NCBI RefSeq assembly: GCF_002735305.1
Contig: NZ_PDYG01000015.1
Coordinates: 1 to 49,986, forward strand
DNA length: 49,986 nt
Source: Agathobacter ruminis
Lineage (GTDB): Bacteria > Bacillota > Clostridia > Lachnospirales > Lachnospiraceae
Direction: 5' to 3'
Both the position numbers and the translations under genes were made by a program. The notes under the pieces were generated by a model, which ran no database searches, was not told where the DNA came from, and saw nothing but the letters and a program-made list of their open reading frames with translations. The first letter of the stretch is position 1. The number at the start of each line of letters is the position of its first letter. Positions 16,906 to 25,691 of the stretch are shown here, piece by piece.

Positions 16906-19041
16906 TTATTCCGCGTCATGATCCGCGTCATCCGCATGATCCCGGTCATCCTGATTTTCATTGTTTTCCTGCTGCTCCTGCTCATCCTCATCATCACGGT
17001 TTTCGGATTGATCATCGCGTGACTGCTCGCGGTTAAAATCATCAGACAACTTTGCATACGGCAGAAATTTCAGCGGTGACAATCCCTCGTGAATGTGATT
17101 CATATAATCCTGCCAGATGTGTGATGAATATTTCTCTTTGGTAAGATTCTCGATAGTCTTTGGCATATCAAATCCCACCCACACAGCAGTCGTATAATAA
17201 CGCGTATATCCTACGAACCAACTGTCTTTGCTGTCGTTGGTCGTACCGGTTTTGACTGCTGCCGGCATATGATTGTCGAGTTCAAAGTCTCGCGCAGTCC
17301 CTTTGAATACATGCGTGAGAACCTCTGTCATCATGCGCGCTGCCGTCTCCGTATAAACAATCTGTTCCAGCGGCTCATATTTGTATACCACATTCTGATC
17401 TTTATCCACAATTGAACGGACACAGGATGGTTCACGATAGACACCATCATTTTCGAGCGCACTGTAAGCACTTGCCATCTCAAGTGAAGACACGCCTTTC
17501 GTAAAACCGCCGAGGCAGGTTGGCAAAATATAATCCTCATCGACAATTCCATTGAAATTCATCTTGCGCAGATAGCTCAGTCCCACCTCCGGTGTCAGCT
17601 CTTCATACAATTTCCATGCAACTGTATTGAGCGACTGCTGCACAGCAAAATCGATGGTCACATCACCATAGTATATGTTCGCCGCATTTTTCGGGCCGTC
17701 TTTGAATTTTTCGTCTACGATTTTGCTGTCCTTGGTATAACCGTTTTCAAAACATGGTGTATATACAATCAGTGGCTTGATTGAGCTTCCCGGCTGGCGA
17801 TGACTCTGATATGCGCGATTCAGCGTATAGGATGAGAAATCCTGCGAACGGCCGCCCACAATTGCAACCACCATTCCGGTATCGTTGTCGATGGTAACCG
17901 CGGACGACTGCATCTCATAGATACCCTCATCATTCTTGCCTTTGAATTGCTTCAGCCGTTTATCAATGGTCTCCTGCAATGCATTTTGTTTGTCCATGTC
18001 GATGGAAGTATAAATCGAATATCCCTTGGAGAACAATTGCTTCTGGTAACGCGCAAATTGTTCATCATATGCTTCGTCGTATTCTTTCTCCTCTTCCTCG
18101 GTCTCGAAGTCCTGCTTGAATTCGAATCCGTTCGCCTCCATCAATGCGCGTGTGGCACAATAATAGGTATAGGTATCCACATAATTGTTCCACTTTTCGA
18201 CTTCATCCTCCGGGTGATCGAGAATGATAATCTCATTGACTGCATTCTCGTAATCGCGTTCTGAGATTTTGCCATCCTCTCGCATATTCCGCAAAATCAG
18301 ATTCCGACGTTTGATGGTATTGTCATAATTGGTCAGCGGATCATAGTAGGTCGGGCTGTTTGGAATTGCCAGCAAAAAAGCAACCTGTGATACCGTCAGG
18401 TCAGACAGCTCACAATTGAAATATCCTTTACAGGCCGCAACAATTCCATAATATCCATTTGCAAAATAAATATTGTTCAAATAAAATTCCATGATTTTAT
18501 TTTTGCTGTAGATTTTTTCAAGCTCCATGGCAATCGCCATTTGTTCAATCTTGTATTGCCAGTCACGCCTGCTCACATCCATATAGATCAGTTTTGCCAG
18601 CTGCATTGTAATCGTGCTGCCTCCCTGTGTCACCTCACCATTTTTGAGCATGGCTTTGACCGCTCGCAGCAAGCCCTTGATATCTACGCCGTTGTGAGAA
18701 TAAAATTTTTTATCTTCGATGCTGATAATGGCCGTCACGAAATCGGCCGGGATATCTTCATATGCGACATATCCGGTCTGCTTCGCACTTTTCTTTTCGG
18801 AAATCACATCTCCGTTTGCAGCATAAACAGTCACAGTTTGAGAAGGCACAAAAGCAGAAGGGTCGGAATTTACCACCAGCTCATGCGCTTTGTGCCGTAG
18901 AGAATCCACCTGCTTTGCATATCCGCCCACAAAATAATAGCCGACTGCAATCATCACAAGTGTCATCAGAACAATCTGAACTTTTATAAAACCCCAGAAG
19001 ACACGATGTTTCTTCTTTTTTGTTTTTTGATTCTTTGCCAT
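16906..19041 (-). CDS. Class A penicillin-binding protein (PBP1A-type)
   Basis: 711 residues: a basic cytoplasmic start, one TM segment (about 18-40), a glycosyltransferase family 51 domain with catalytic E109 in SIEDKKFYSHNGVD and the GGSTITMQLAK motif, then a transpeptidase domain with S419-x-x-K422 (SSIK), S470-L-N and K597-TGT. It polymerises lipid II and cross-links peptidoglycan outside the membrane. The last 45 residues are an extreme acidic and amide-rich tail (Asp, Glu, Gln, Asn, His). Last gene of a five-gene run, only four bases after aroK. Confidence 0.93.
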   Translation of the reverse strand: MAKNQKTKKKKHRVFWGFIKVQIVLMTLVMIAVGYYFVGGYAKQVDSLRHKAHELVVNSDPSAFVPSQTVTVYAANGDVISEKKSAKQTGYVAYEDIPADFVTAIISIEDKKFYSHNGVDIKGLLRAVKAMLKNGEVTQGGSTITMQLAKLIYMDVSRRDWQYKIEQMAIAMELEKIYSKNKIMEFYLNNIYFANGYYGIVAACKGYFNCELSDLTVSQVAFLLAIPNSPTYYDPLTNYDNTIKRRNLILRNMREDGKISERDYENAVNEIIILDHPEDEVEKWNNYVDTYTYYCATRALMEANGFEFKQDFETEEEEKEYDEAYDEQFARYQKQLFSKGYSIYTSIDMDKQNALQETIDKRLKQFKGKNDEGIYEMQSSAVTIDNDTGMVVAIVGGRSQDFSSYTLNRAYQSHRQPGSSIKPLIVYTPCFENGYTKDSKIVDEKFKDGPKNAANIYYGDVTIDFAVQQSLNTVAWKLYEELTPEVGLSYLRKMNFNGIVDEDYILPTCLGGFTKGVSSLEMASAYSALENDGVYREPSCVRSIVDKDQNVVYKYEPLEQIVYTETAARMMTEVLTHVFKGTARDFELDNHMPAAVKTGTTNDSKDSWFVGYTRYYTTAVWVGFDMPKTIENLTKEKYSSHIWQDYMNHIHEGLSPLKFLPYAKLSDDFNREQSRDDQSENRDDEDEQEQQENNENQDDRDHADDADHDAE

Positions 19042-19045
19042 ATAT

Positions 19046-19552
19046 TTAGTTTAGCTTATCTACCATTTCTTTGCAAACTTCTGCGACCGTCTTTTGGTCT
19101 GTCACAATGGTCAGATCTGCTGCCTCTTCATATTTTGGCTTGCGCTGTTCCATCAGTGTTGCAATATATTCCACATTCATATGGTCGTTCAAAAGAGGAC
19201 GGTTTGTTGTATCTTTTATCCGCTCATAAATCACCTGCGGAGAGGTTTTCAGATAAATAATCCTGCCCCCGGCACGCATCGCCTGTACGTTTTCCACACG
19301 CATCGGCACACCGCCTCCGCAGGATACCACGCAATTCCCCTCCTGACGAATGCGGTGAAGCAATGCAGTCTCCCGCTCTCGAAAATCAGCTTCGCCGTAT
19401 TGTTCAAAAATATCTGCGATGCTCATTCCGGCTTCCTGCTCGATTTGCTCATCCATCTCGACGAGCTTCATCTGCAGTTCTTCTGCCAAAAGGGCGGCGA
19501 TGGTACTCTTGCCACAACCCATAAATCCTATTAGAAACAGATTCTTTTTCAT
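19046..19552 (-). CDS. aroK: Shikimate kinase
   Basis: 168 residues, the normal size. Walker A GFMGCGKST (about 9-17), the shikimate-binding MDEQIEQ (about 33-39), FRERE (about 57-61) and CGGG (about 78-81). It phosphorylates shikimate on the way to chorismate. It overlaps aroE by four bases (ATGA), so the two are translationally coupled. Confidence 0.95.
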   Translation of the reverse strand: MKKNLFLIGFMGCGKSTIAALLAEELQMKLVEMDEQIEQEAGMSIADIFEQYGEADFRERETALLHRIRQEGNCVVSCGGGVPMRVENVQAMRAGGRIIYLKTSPQVIYERIKDTTNRPLLNDHMNVEYIATLMEQRKPKYEEAADLTIVTDQKTVAEVCKEMVDKLN

Positions 19553-20430
19553 TTTGTCTCCTCACCAAAGCAATATGCCTTTACCGCTTCCACCGGCATC
19601 TCCTGCCCTGTATATAACAGGAATGCGCGTGCTGCCTGCCACAGAAGCATCCCTTTTCCGCCGAGTACCCGACAGCCTGCCGCCTTTGCCTCGCGCAGCA
19701 ATCTGGTCTCAACCGGATTGTAAACTACATCATAAACCACCATATCCGGTCTGAAATATTCCGGATGTGTGATAATACTTTGATCATCCATCGGTTTCAT
19801 TCCGACTGAAGTCGCATTGATCAGGATATCCACTGTCTGCATGGCATCACGCAGGGCTTCCTCATCGGTAATATCACACAAATGAATCTGTACATCCTTG
19901 ACTTTCTTTTGGATTTCCTCTGCAATCGCTTTTGCGCGCTCAAACGATTTGCCCGGACGATTAAAGAAATACAATTCTCTCGCACCGTCCAATGCACACT
20001 GCACCTGAATGGATGTAGCAGCTCCGCCACCGCCGCAAATCATGACGGATTTTCCCTTGATGTCGATGCCATGATCGTGCAGATCCATTACAAGCCCTTC
20101 GCCATCCGTATTATATCCATGCAGCTTTCCATCTTCGTTGACAATGGTATTTACCGCACCAATCATCTCCGCTGCCGGTGAGAGCACATCCATATACTGC
20201 ATCACCTCGATTTTGCACGGATAAGTCACATTGCATCCACGCATCTGAAACGTACGCATAGCTGCCATTGCATCGCCTACCCGGTCTATGTCGATTTGAA
20301 ATGCAAGATAAGCATAGTCAATTCCCAGTTTTGCAAATGCATAATTGTAAATGGCCGGCGAACCGGAATGCCCCACCGGATTGCCAATGAGGCCAAGCAT
20401 GGTCGTAGTTCCTGAAATTCGTGCTTCCAT
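19549..20430 (-). CDS. aroE: Shikimate dehydrogenase
   Basis: 293 residues. Substrate-binding GNPVGHSGSPAIYNYAF (about 16-32), the catalytic-lysine region NVTYPCKIEVMQYMD (K at the NxxxPxK position), NTDGEGLV, the nucleotide-binding GGGGAATSIQ and the NATSVGM motif. It reduces 3-dehydroshikimate with NADPH. Coupled to aroK by a four-base overlap. 17 bases separate it from the DHH-HAD fusion upstream. It may also act on quinate, as some clostridial members do. Confidence 0.95.
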   Translation of the reverse strand: MEARISGTTTMLGLIGNPVGHSGSPAIYNYAFAKLGIDYAYLAFQIDIDRVGDAMAAMRTFQMRGCNVTYPCKIEVMQYMDVLSPAAEMIGAVNTIVNEDGKLHGYNTDGEGLVMDLHDHGIDIKGKSVMICGGGGAATSIQVQCALDGARELYFFNRPGKSFERAKAIAEEIQKKVKDVQIHLCDITDEEALRDAMQTVDILINATSVGMKPMDDQSIITHPEYFRPDMVVYDVVYNPVETRLLREAKAAGCRVLGGKGMLLWQAARAFLLYTGQEMPVEAVKAYCFGEETK

Positions 20431-20447
20431 TTGTCAAATCCTTTCCG

Positions 20448-22673
20448 TTATACATAACGAAGCAATTCAGCAGGCATATCGATGATTGCCTGTGCTCCCT
20501 GCTTCTCCAAAAAACTCTTGCTCTTAAATCCCCAGCTGACGCTGATGCATGACATGCCGGCATTCTGCGCCGTCTGAATATCCACTTCGGAATCGCCGAC
20601 ATAAATCGCATGTTCTACCGAAACATTCAGCTCTTTTAATGCCTCCACAACCGTATCCTTCGCCGGTTTGCGCTGTACCCCCGGACGCTCTCCGATTGCC
20701 ACATCGATGACATCCTTAAAAAAGACCTGTGCGAGATCCTTGACTGCCGGATCGAGTTTGTTTGATACAATTGCCATTTTGATGCCACGGTGCCGCAATT
20801 CGTGTACGAGTCCCATGATACCCGGATATGGCATGGTTTTATCCAGACTATGTGCCTGATAATATTCCTTGAATGCCACAAAAGCTGCCTCAAATTTTGG
20901 ATTCTGCTTTCCGCCGATGACACTTCGCTCCATCAGCAGACCGACACCGTTTCCGACAAAGCTTTGCACTTCCTTGCGGGTGCGGTTTGGTTCTCCCACC
21001 TTTGTCAGCGCTGCATTCACCGCATCTGCGAGATCGTCAATCGTATTCAGCAGCGTTCCGTCGAGATCGAATACCACCGCTTCCACCTTTTCAGCGCTGT
21101 TGTTGACCGGCTGGTAGCGGTTTTCAAACATTTCTTTTTCGATGATATAAAGATCCTGTGCGGAATTGTTACGCATCAGAAGATAATCACCCTTGTCACC
21201 TTTGCGATATGCCCTTGTATCCCAGAGGTCAAACAGTTTGATATTTTTTTCAAGGCGGGCTGCCGTCACCGTTTCTTCCCTCTCCGGAATACAGACCTTG
21301 GCACAATTCAAAAGTGAAATCGCCTCTGAGCCCTCTTCGTCTACACGGATGGTCGGCTCGTATTCCGAAGATTTCAATGCAAACTTCCAGTCTACTGTCC
21401 GATAATCCGCATCGAAGATACTGCGACTGATGGCATTGACATCTCCGTGATCACCAATCAGGAACAGCATCTGCTCCTGCACGGTAATGATTAAGTCATC
21501 CTCTTCCATTGAACGCACACGCACGCGGGTGCCAACCGGAAATAGCCTGGTCGACTCCACATAACCATATGCAATGTTGCGGCGTTTATAGGTATCAAAG
21601 TGCATGTCATTTGCGTCAAATGTACTTGCATCAATGATAGATGTATTCTGAAAATAATTGCGGATACGATCCTGTAAAAATGCTTTGCATCCACTTGCCA
21701 CCGGGATGGCGGTTTTGCCGTCCCGATCCATCTCGAATCGCGGTATCATCCCGTGGCTCTTGCAGAAGCGTTCGTATTCCGGTGTAAACAGCTGATATCG
21801 GATGAAACCTCCGGCCTTTTCGGTATGTCCGCCTCCGGAGCCGATTCCTTTCGCCAGCTCCTCCGCCATCTCATCCGCCATGACTTCCCGGATACAGCTT
21901 CGCACCGAAAACTTGATTCCGGTCGGTTGCTGTGCAAATACCACACAGGTATCGACCACATCAACCTCCAACACCAGGTCGCTGATGATACCGAGGATAT
22001 TCGGGTCACACTGGTTTGCCTTGACGATGGCACAACGATGCTCCTCCATGAAATCCGTTCTCAGCAATGCGGTTCCCGCAATCTCAAGTTCGTCAATCGA
22101 GAGGTTCGAATTGCGCAGAAATGAAATCAACTGTCCGTCATAGATAATCTGGTCGCGGAAGTCCCTGTCCATCGGATGAGAGATTTCGACCAGTCCTCCG
22201 GTATCCATATACAGACCGTAATACAGCGCCGTCGCCACATTGCGGTGTTTATTGACATCGAATCCTTCCTCGCGCAGCATCGCCCATACCAGTGTCGCAC
22301 AGGACGCCAGATGACTGCGCACTTCAGCCAGATCCGGCAGCTCTGTCGAAATCATATGATGATCAATGATGGCAACATTTTTGGCAGGCAAAAAAGCCAC
22401 GTTGCCTTCGCCATACTGACAATCCACTGTAATCAGCAAATCGCAGTCCGACACCGTCTCGACATAGCGGATCGGAATCTGAAGTTTCTCAATCATCTTG
22501 ATCAGGTTGCTTTTTCGAATCCGATTCTTTCCACTGTATACCAGTGCCACTTTTTTACCCTGCTCATGCAGATAGGTATGCAATGCAAATCCACTTCCGA
22601 TGGTATCCGCATCCGGGTCATTATGACATTGGATTATGATATTGTCATATACAAGCAAGTCTTTTAATCGCAT
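20448..22673 (-). CDS. DHH phosphoesterase fused to HAD phosphatase
   Basis: 741 residues from ATG 22673, one base after the upstream stop codon. Residues 1-300 are a DHH/DHHA1 phosphoesterase: HNDPDADTIGS (17-27), TVDCQ with D83, DHH at 104-106, D157, and GSGGGHTEKAGG (278-289). Residues 321-520 form a middle region I do not recognise. Residues 530-741 are a phosphoglycolate-phosphatase-type HAD domain: DLDGTLLNT with D536 and D538, SNK (637-639), RKP with K669, and GDSEVD (693-698). DHH proteins of this kind cleave nanoRNA, pAp or cyclic dinucleotides, so a coupled nucleotide-degradation role is plausible. All catalytic residues of both domains appear intact. Confidence 0.88.
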   Translation of the reverse strand: MRLKDLLVYDNIIIQCHNDPDADTIGSGFALHTYLHEQGKKVALVYSGKNRIRKSNLIKMIEKLQIPIRYVETVSDCDLLITVDCQYGEGNVAFLPAKNVAIIDHHMISTELPDLAEVRSHLASCATLVWAMLREEGFDVNKHRNVATALYYGLYMDTGGLVEISHPMDRDFRDQIIYDGQLISFLRNSNLSIDELEIAGTALLRTDFMEEHRCAIVKANQCDPNILGIISDLVLEVDVVDTCVVFAQQPTGIKFSVRSCIREVMADEMAEELAKGIGSGGGHTEKAGGFIRYQLFTPEYERFCKSHGMIPRFEMDRDGKTAIPVASGCKAFLQDRIRNYFQNTSIIDASTFDANDMHFDTYKRRNIAYGYVESTRLFPVGTRVRVRSMEEDDLIITVQEQMLFLIGDHGDVNAISRSIFDADYRTVDWKFALKSSEYEPTIRVDEEGSEAISLLNCAKVCIPEREETVTAARLEKNIKLFDLWDTRAYRKGDKGDYLLMRNNSAQDLYIIEKEMFENRYQPVNNSAEKVEAVVFDLDGTLLNTIDDLADAVNAALTKVGEPNRTRKEVQSFVGNGVGLLMERSVIGGKQNPKFEAAFVAFKEYYQAHSLDKTMPYPGIMGLVHELRHRGIKMAIVSNKLDPAVKDLAQVFFKDVIDVAIGERPGVQRKPAKDTVVEALKELNVSVEHAIYVGDSEVDIQTAQNAGMSCISVSWGFKSKSFLEKQGAQAIIDMPAELLRYV

Positions 22674-22674
22674 G

Positions 22675-24624
22675 TTATTCTTCTTTCTTTTGCTCTGTAA
22701 TATATGGGAAAAATACTTTGCTGCGGTTCTTGCTGTCAAACATACTATTGTATTGCAAGATCCGGTATTTTTGTATCCATTCCGCTTCCTCACCTGTGGC
22801 CTCTGACAATTTGCGGAAGCCGCATACGGTCTTGGAATAATATCCGACCGAATTGATTGCCGGAATATGTTCTCGAAAATCTTTTAAGAACTTCTCATAA
22901 GGAGTCAGTGTAATGCCGGCCTGCTCAAGTGTGTATTCCGAAAGAAAATTCAGGCTGGTCAGCTCCACTTCCTGCTCCGGCTGTTCATAATTCGTCCAGA
23001 TAAAAAACGGAACCTTATAATAATTTTCTGTCTGTTCAATATTCAAATCACTCAGGCCTTTTCCTGTGATAATTCTATAGAATCCCTCTGCCAGGCTCGG
23101 CTGATGATCTCCAAAAAATACAATCTCCACAGGTTCATCGACCGATGAGAAATAGCCGATTAATTTTTGCAGTGCATCATCACTGACTTTCAGCAATGAC
23201 AGATACTGATTCGCATCCGTATAAGAGCGTCCGATCTTGTGCACCTCTTCCCGAAAATTATCATACTCTGTCGCATAGCCACCGTGGTTCTGCATTGTGA
23301 CCGTCATCATAAACAGTGACTCCTGCGGATCTTTTTGTTTATAACGCGCGATGATTTTGTCATATAATTCTTCGTCGGCAATATATTCACGCACGATATT
23401 CTTTTGCGGGAAATCATCGATGAAATACATCTCATCGAATCCCAGTGCCGGATAAACCTGATTGCGGCTCCAGCCGGTCTCATAATAGGGATGCATGGCC
23501 ACACAGGTATAGCCATTGTTCTTGAGCAGCGATACCATCGAAGTCGCATCTTCCTGCAGATACTGCTGGTATACGACCGATCCGGTCGGCAAAAATGCCA
23601 TGCTGTTGCCTGTCATATATTCCCATTCCGAATTCGGTGTTTTGGCGCCGAATACCGAAGACAGTGCATATCCGTGGATGGTATTTCTCTTCAGTGATTG
23701 AAAGTAGGTCTGCGGTTTGAGATTGGTTTCAAATTCTCCCAACACCTGCAAATCCGCATATGATTCGTTCATCACGACAATAATCGTCGGCTTTTTTTGT
23801 GATGAGGATGTCACATCCGGCTGTCCGTATTCTTCCTCCAAGGCGTGAATTGCTTCCTCGCTATATCCTTTCGGTGCGCGGATAAAACTGTCTCGAATCC
23901 CGAGAACAAAGTTAAAGAAGTAGCCGTTGCGATAACTGCCTTTGAGTTCCCATGTCTCCGTATTCACATCTGCGGAATTCAGGATCACGGTCACAACACA
24001 AAGTGCTGCTGTAAGTGCGCAGACGACCGAAGTCTGCTTACGCGATTCAAATGAAACATTCAGCTTCCATGCCAGTGCAAACAGCAAAATGGTTGCAAAC
24101 AGCACCAGAGCCCCGTGCGGATGCAGATGAACCCGATACTTGGATGCCACTGAAAGGCCCGTCGCCGTTGCTTTGAAATCAGAAAATGTAAATTCATTCT
24201 GCCGGAACTGATATACGAAATAATCGACAAATGCCCAGATTAACAGCAGACTGTGTGCAATCATGCAGGTAACGGCCGGTCGATTCGTAATCAGCATCAC
24301 CACCAGGTAGACAGACAATACCAGAACGACATTGACGAACAGTTTCTGATCCGATGTCTTCATGAAATTATCTTTGTCCAAAATGACATATTGACAGGCA
24401 AACATGGTGCCAATCGCGCCACCCACGAGAATAATGCCTGCCGGAATATATTTGTATTTGTCCTCGACTGTAATCTTGAGCGTGATAATCAGATAGGTCC
24501 CCGCAAGTGCCATGCCAAATGCCCATGGCGCCGGTGAGCCAAGCAGATATATGATCAGCTCAAGAACCGCTGCAATTCCAATCCATATCCAGTTTTTTCT
24601 GTTATGTTCTAATTCTAATCTCAT
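22675..24624 (-). CDS. LTA synthase-like phosphoglycerol transferase (sulfatase fold)
   Basis: 649 residues from ATG 24624. About five TM segments (13-29, 35-50, 60-80, 96-113, 117-140) and a further one near 172-187 precede an extracellular sulfatase-fold domain. Metal and catalytic positions resembling LtaS are visible: NESYAD with E287, GAKTPNSEWE with T329 as candidate nucleophile, and GDHQPS. Such enzymes build polyglycerolphosphate or add phosphoglycerol to glycans. First gene of the run to PBP1A. No SD is seen at this ATG or at the TTG 27 bases upstream; a -10 ends seven bases before the ATG. Confidence 0.88.
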   Translation of the reverse strand: MRLELEHNRKNWIWIGIAAVLELIIYLLGSPAPWAFGMALAGTYLIITLKITVEDKYKYIPAGIILVGGAIGTMFACQYVILDKDNFMKTSDQKLFVNVVLVLSVYLVVMLITNRPAVTCMIAHSLLLIWAFVDYFVYQFRQNEFTFSDFKATATGLSVASKYRVHLHPHGALVLFATILLFALAWKLNVSFESRKQTSVVCALTAALCVVTVILNSADVNTETWELKGSYRNGYFFNFVLGIRDSFIRAPKGYSEEAIHALEEEYGQPDVTSSSQKKPTIIVVMNESYADLQVLGEFETNLKPQTYFQSLKRNTIHGYALSSVFGAKTPNSEWEYMTGNSMAFLPTGSVVYQQYLQEDATSMVSLLKNNGYTCVAMHPYYETGWSRNQVYPALGFDEMYFIDDFPQKNIVREYIADEELYDKIIARYKQKDPQESLFMMTVTMQNHGGYATEYDNFREEVHKIGRSYTDANQYLSLLKVSDDALQKLIGYFSSVDEPVEIVFFGDHQPSLAEGFYRIITGKGLSDLNIEQTENYYKVPFFIWTNYEQPEQEVELTSLNFLSEYTLEQAGITLTPYEKFLKDFREHIPAINSVGYYSKTVCGFRKLSEATGEEAEWIQKYRILQYNSMFDSKNRSKVFFPYITEQKKEE

Positions 24625-24631
24625 AAACTTA

Positions 24632-24661
24632 GTTATACCACGAAACCACAAGTAAAATCAA
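24632..24661 (-). promoter_or_regulatory. Promoter of the LTA synthase-like operon (predicted leaderless)
   Basis: Minus strand: TTGATT (24656-24661), 18-base spacer, TATAAC (24632-24637), then seven bases to ATG 24624. Initiation would fall on or next to the ATG. Confidence 0.6.
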
Positions 24662-24675
24662 TGCTGTGAATCGTG

Positions 24676-24704
24676 ATGCAATGCGCATCAATTGATGATA
24701 TAAT
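24676..24704 (+). promoter_or_regulatory. Promoter of the zinc-dependent PLC-like gene
   Basis: ATGCAA (24676-24681), 17-base spacer, TATAAT (24699-24704). The leader would be about 18 bases with the SD AAGGAGGGG. It is divergent from the LTA-synthase-like operon, with the two promoters back to back. Confidence 0.6.
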
Positions 24705-24728
24705 ACAGTTGCTTAAGGAGGGGATTAT

Positions 24729-25691
24729 ATGCCCGGTTTTGTCACACATTATCTGTTTGGTGTCAATGTCTTTCAGGGACTGCCAAACGGTAGTATCAAA
24801 AAAAATTTACGCAAAAATCATGCAGCATTTGCGCTGGGTCTGCAAGGACCGGATGTGTTTTTCTATTATTTGCCGTCTTATCTCCTGCATCAAAAGAATC
24901 TCGGTGCGCTCGCGCACGACCATGCAACCGATCGGTTTTTTTCCGCTCTGCTGGAAAGCCGCAATCTGTTTGCAGGCGATCCGGTTTATCTGGGAATCGC
25001 CGACGCTTATCTGACCGGTTTCATGGGGCATTATACACTCGATTGCCTTGTCCATCCGTATGTCTACGCATTTACCAATATGGATCCGGCCAACAAACCA
25101 AAGGATGTCGAATATTTCGGACAGCATGCATATTTTGAAACGGAACTGGACAATGTATTGCTCTATCGTTTCAAGCATATCTATCCGTCACAGTTCCATC
25201 AGAATGCGACGATTCATCTGAACCAATTGCAAAAACATGTCATCTCGGAAATGCTGACTTATGCTTATCACAATACGTTTCCGGAATATCATGTCACCAA
25301 AACTCAGGTGCGGCATGCCACACAGTGGATGAAAATCGGTACGCGCCTGCTGCGGGATCCTTCCGGCCAGAAAAAGGTATTGGTACGTTTCCTTGAAAAA
25401 ATAGCAATCAACCGTCCTTTTATTTCCGCTATGCTGCCTTCCGACAGCTTTCATTTTGTGCCGGATCCGCTGAATCTGTCGCGCCGTTTCTGGCAGCATC
25501 CATGGACCGGCAAGTCATCCCGCGAAGGCTTTTTTGATTTATACAAAAAAGCTCTCCGGCTCTACCGCACACGCATTCATCTGTATTATGACAGCATTCG
25601 CGACGGTTACACACCGGAGAGTTTAAAAAAATTACAGGATCACTACGGTGGACGCTCATTTTTGAGCGGATTGCCACTTAATCTTCCATAA
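24729..25691 (+). CDS. Zinc-dependent phospholipase C family protein
   Basis: 320 residues, without a signal peptide. It has the histidine-rich metal-binding pattern of the family: PGFVTHYLFG at the start, GLQGPDVFFY (about 37-46), a HDHATDRFF-type motif (about 60-70), GFMGHYTLDCLVHPYVYAF (about 97-115) and HAYFETELD. In classic members these residues bind three zinc ions in a secreted phospholipase. The cytoplasmic forms in Firmicutes have no established substrate. Excellent SD. Its 3' end overlaps the convergent hydroxyacid dehydrogenase by 14 bases. Confidence 0.85.
   Translation: MPGFVTHYLFGVNVFQGLPNGSIKKNLRKNHAAFALGLQGPDVFFYYLPSYLLHQKNLGALAHDHATDRFFSALLESRNLFAGDPVYLGIADAYLTGFMGHYTLDCLVHPYVYAFTNMDPANKPKDVEYFGQHAYFETELDNVLLYRFKHIYPSQFHQNATIHLNQLQKHVISEMLTYAYHNTFPEYHVTKTQVRHATQWMKIGTRLLRDPSGQKKVLVRFLEKIAINRPFISAMLPSDSFHFVPDPLNLSRRFWQHPWTGKSSREGFFDLYKKALRLYRTRIHLYYDSIRDGYTPESLKKLQDHYGGRSFLSGLPLNLP

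Noticed and set aside
25653-25668. CGCTCA/TGAGCG hairpin as a terminator
   Set aside because: It lies inside the coding end of the PLC-like gene and has no adequate T-run.
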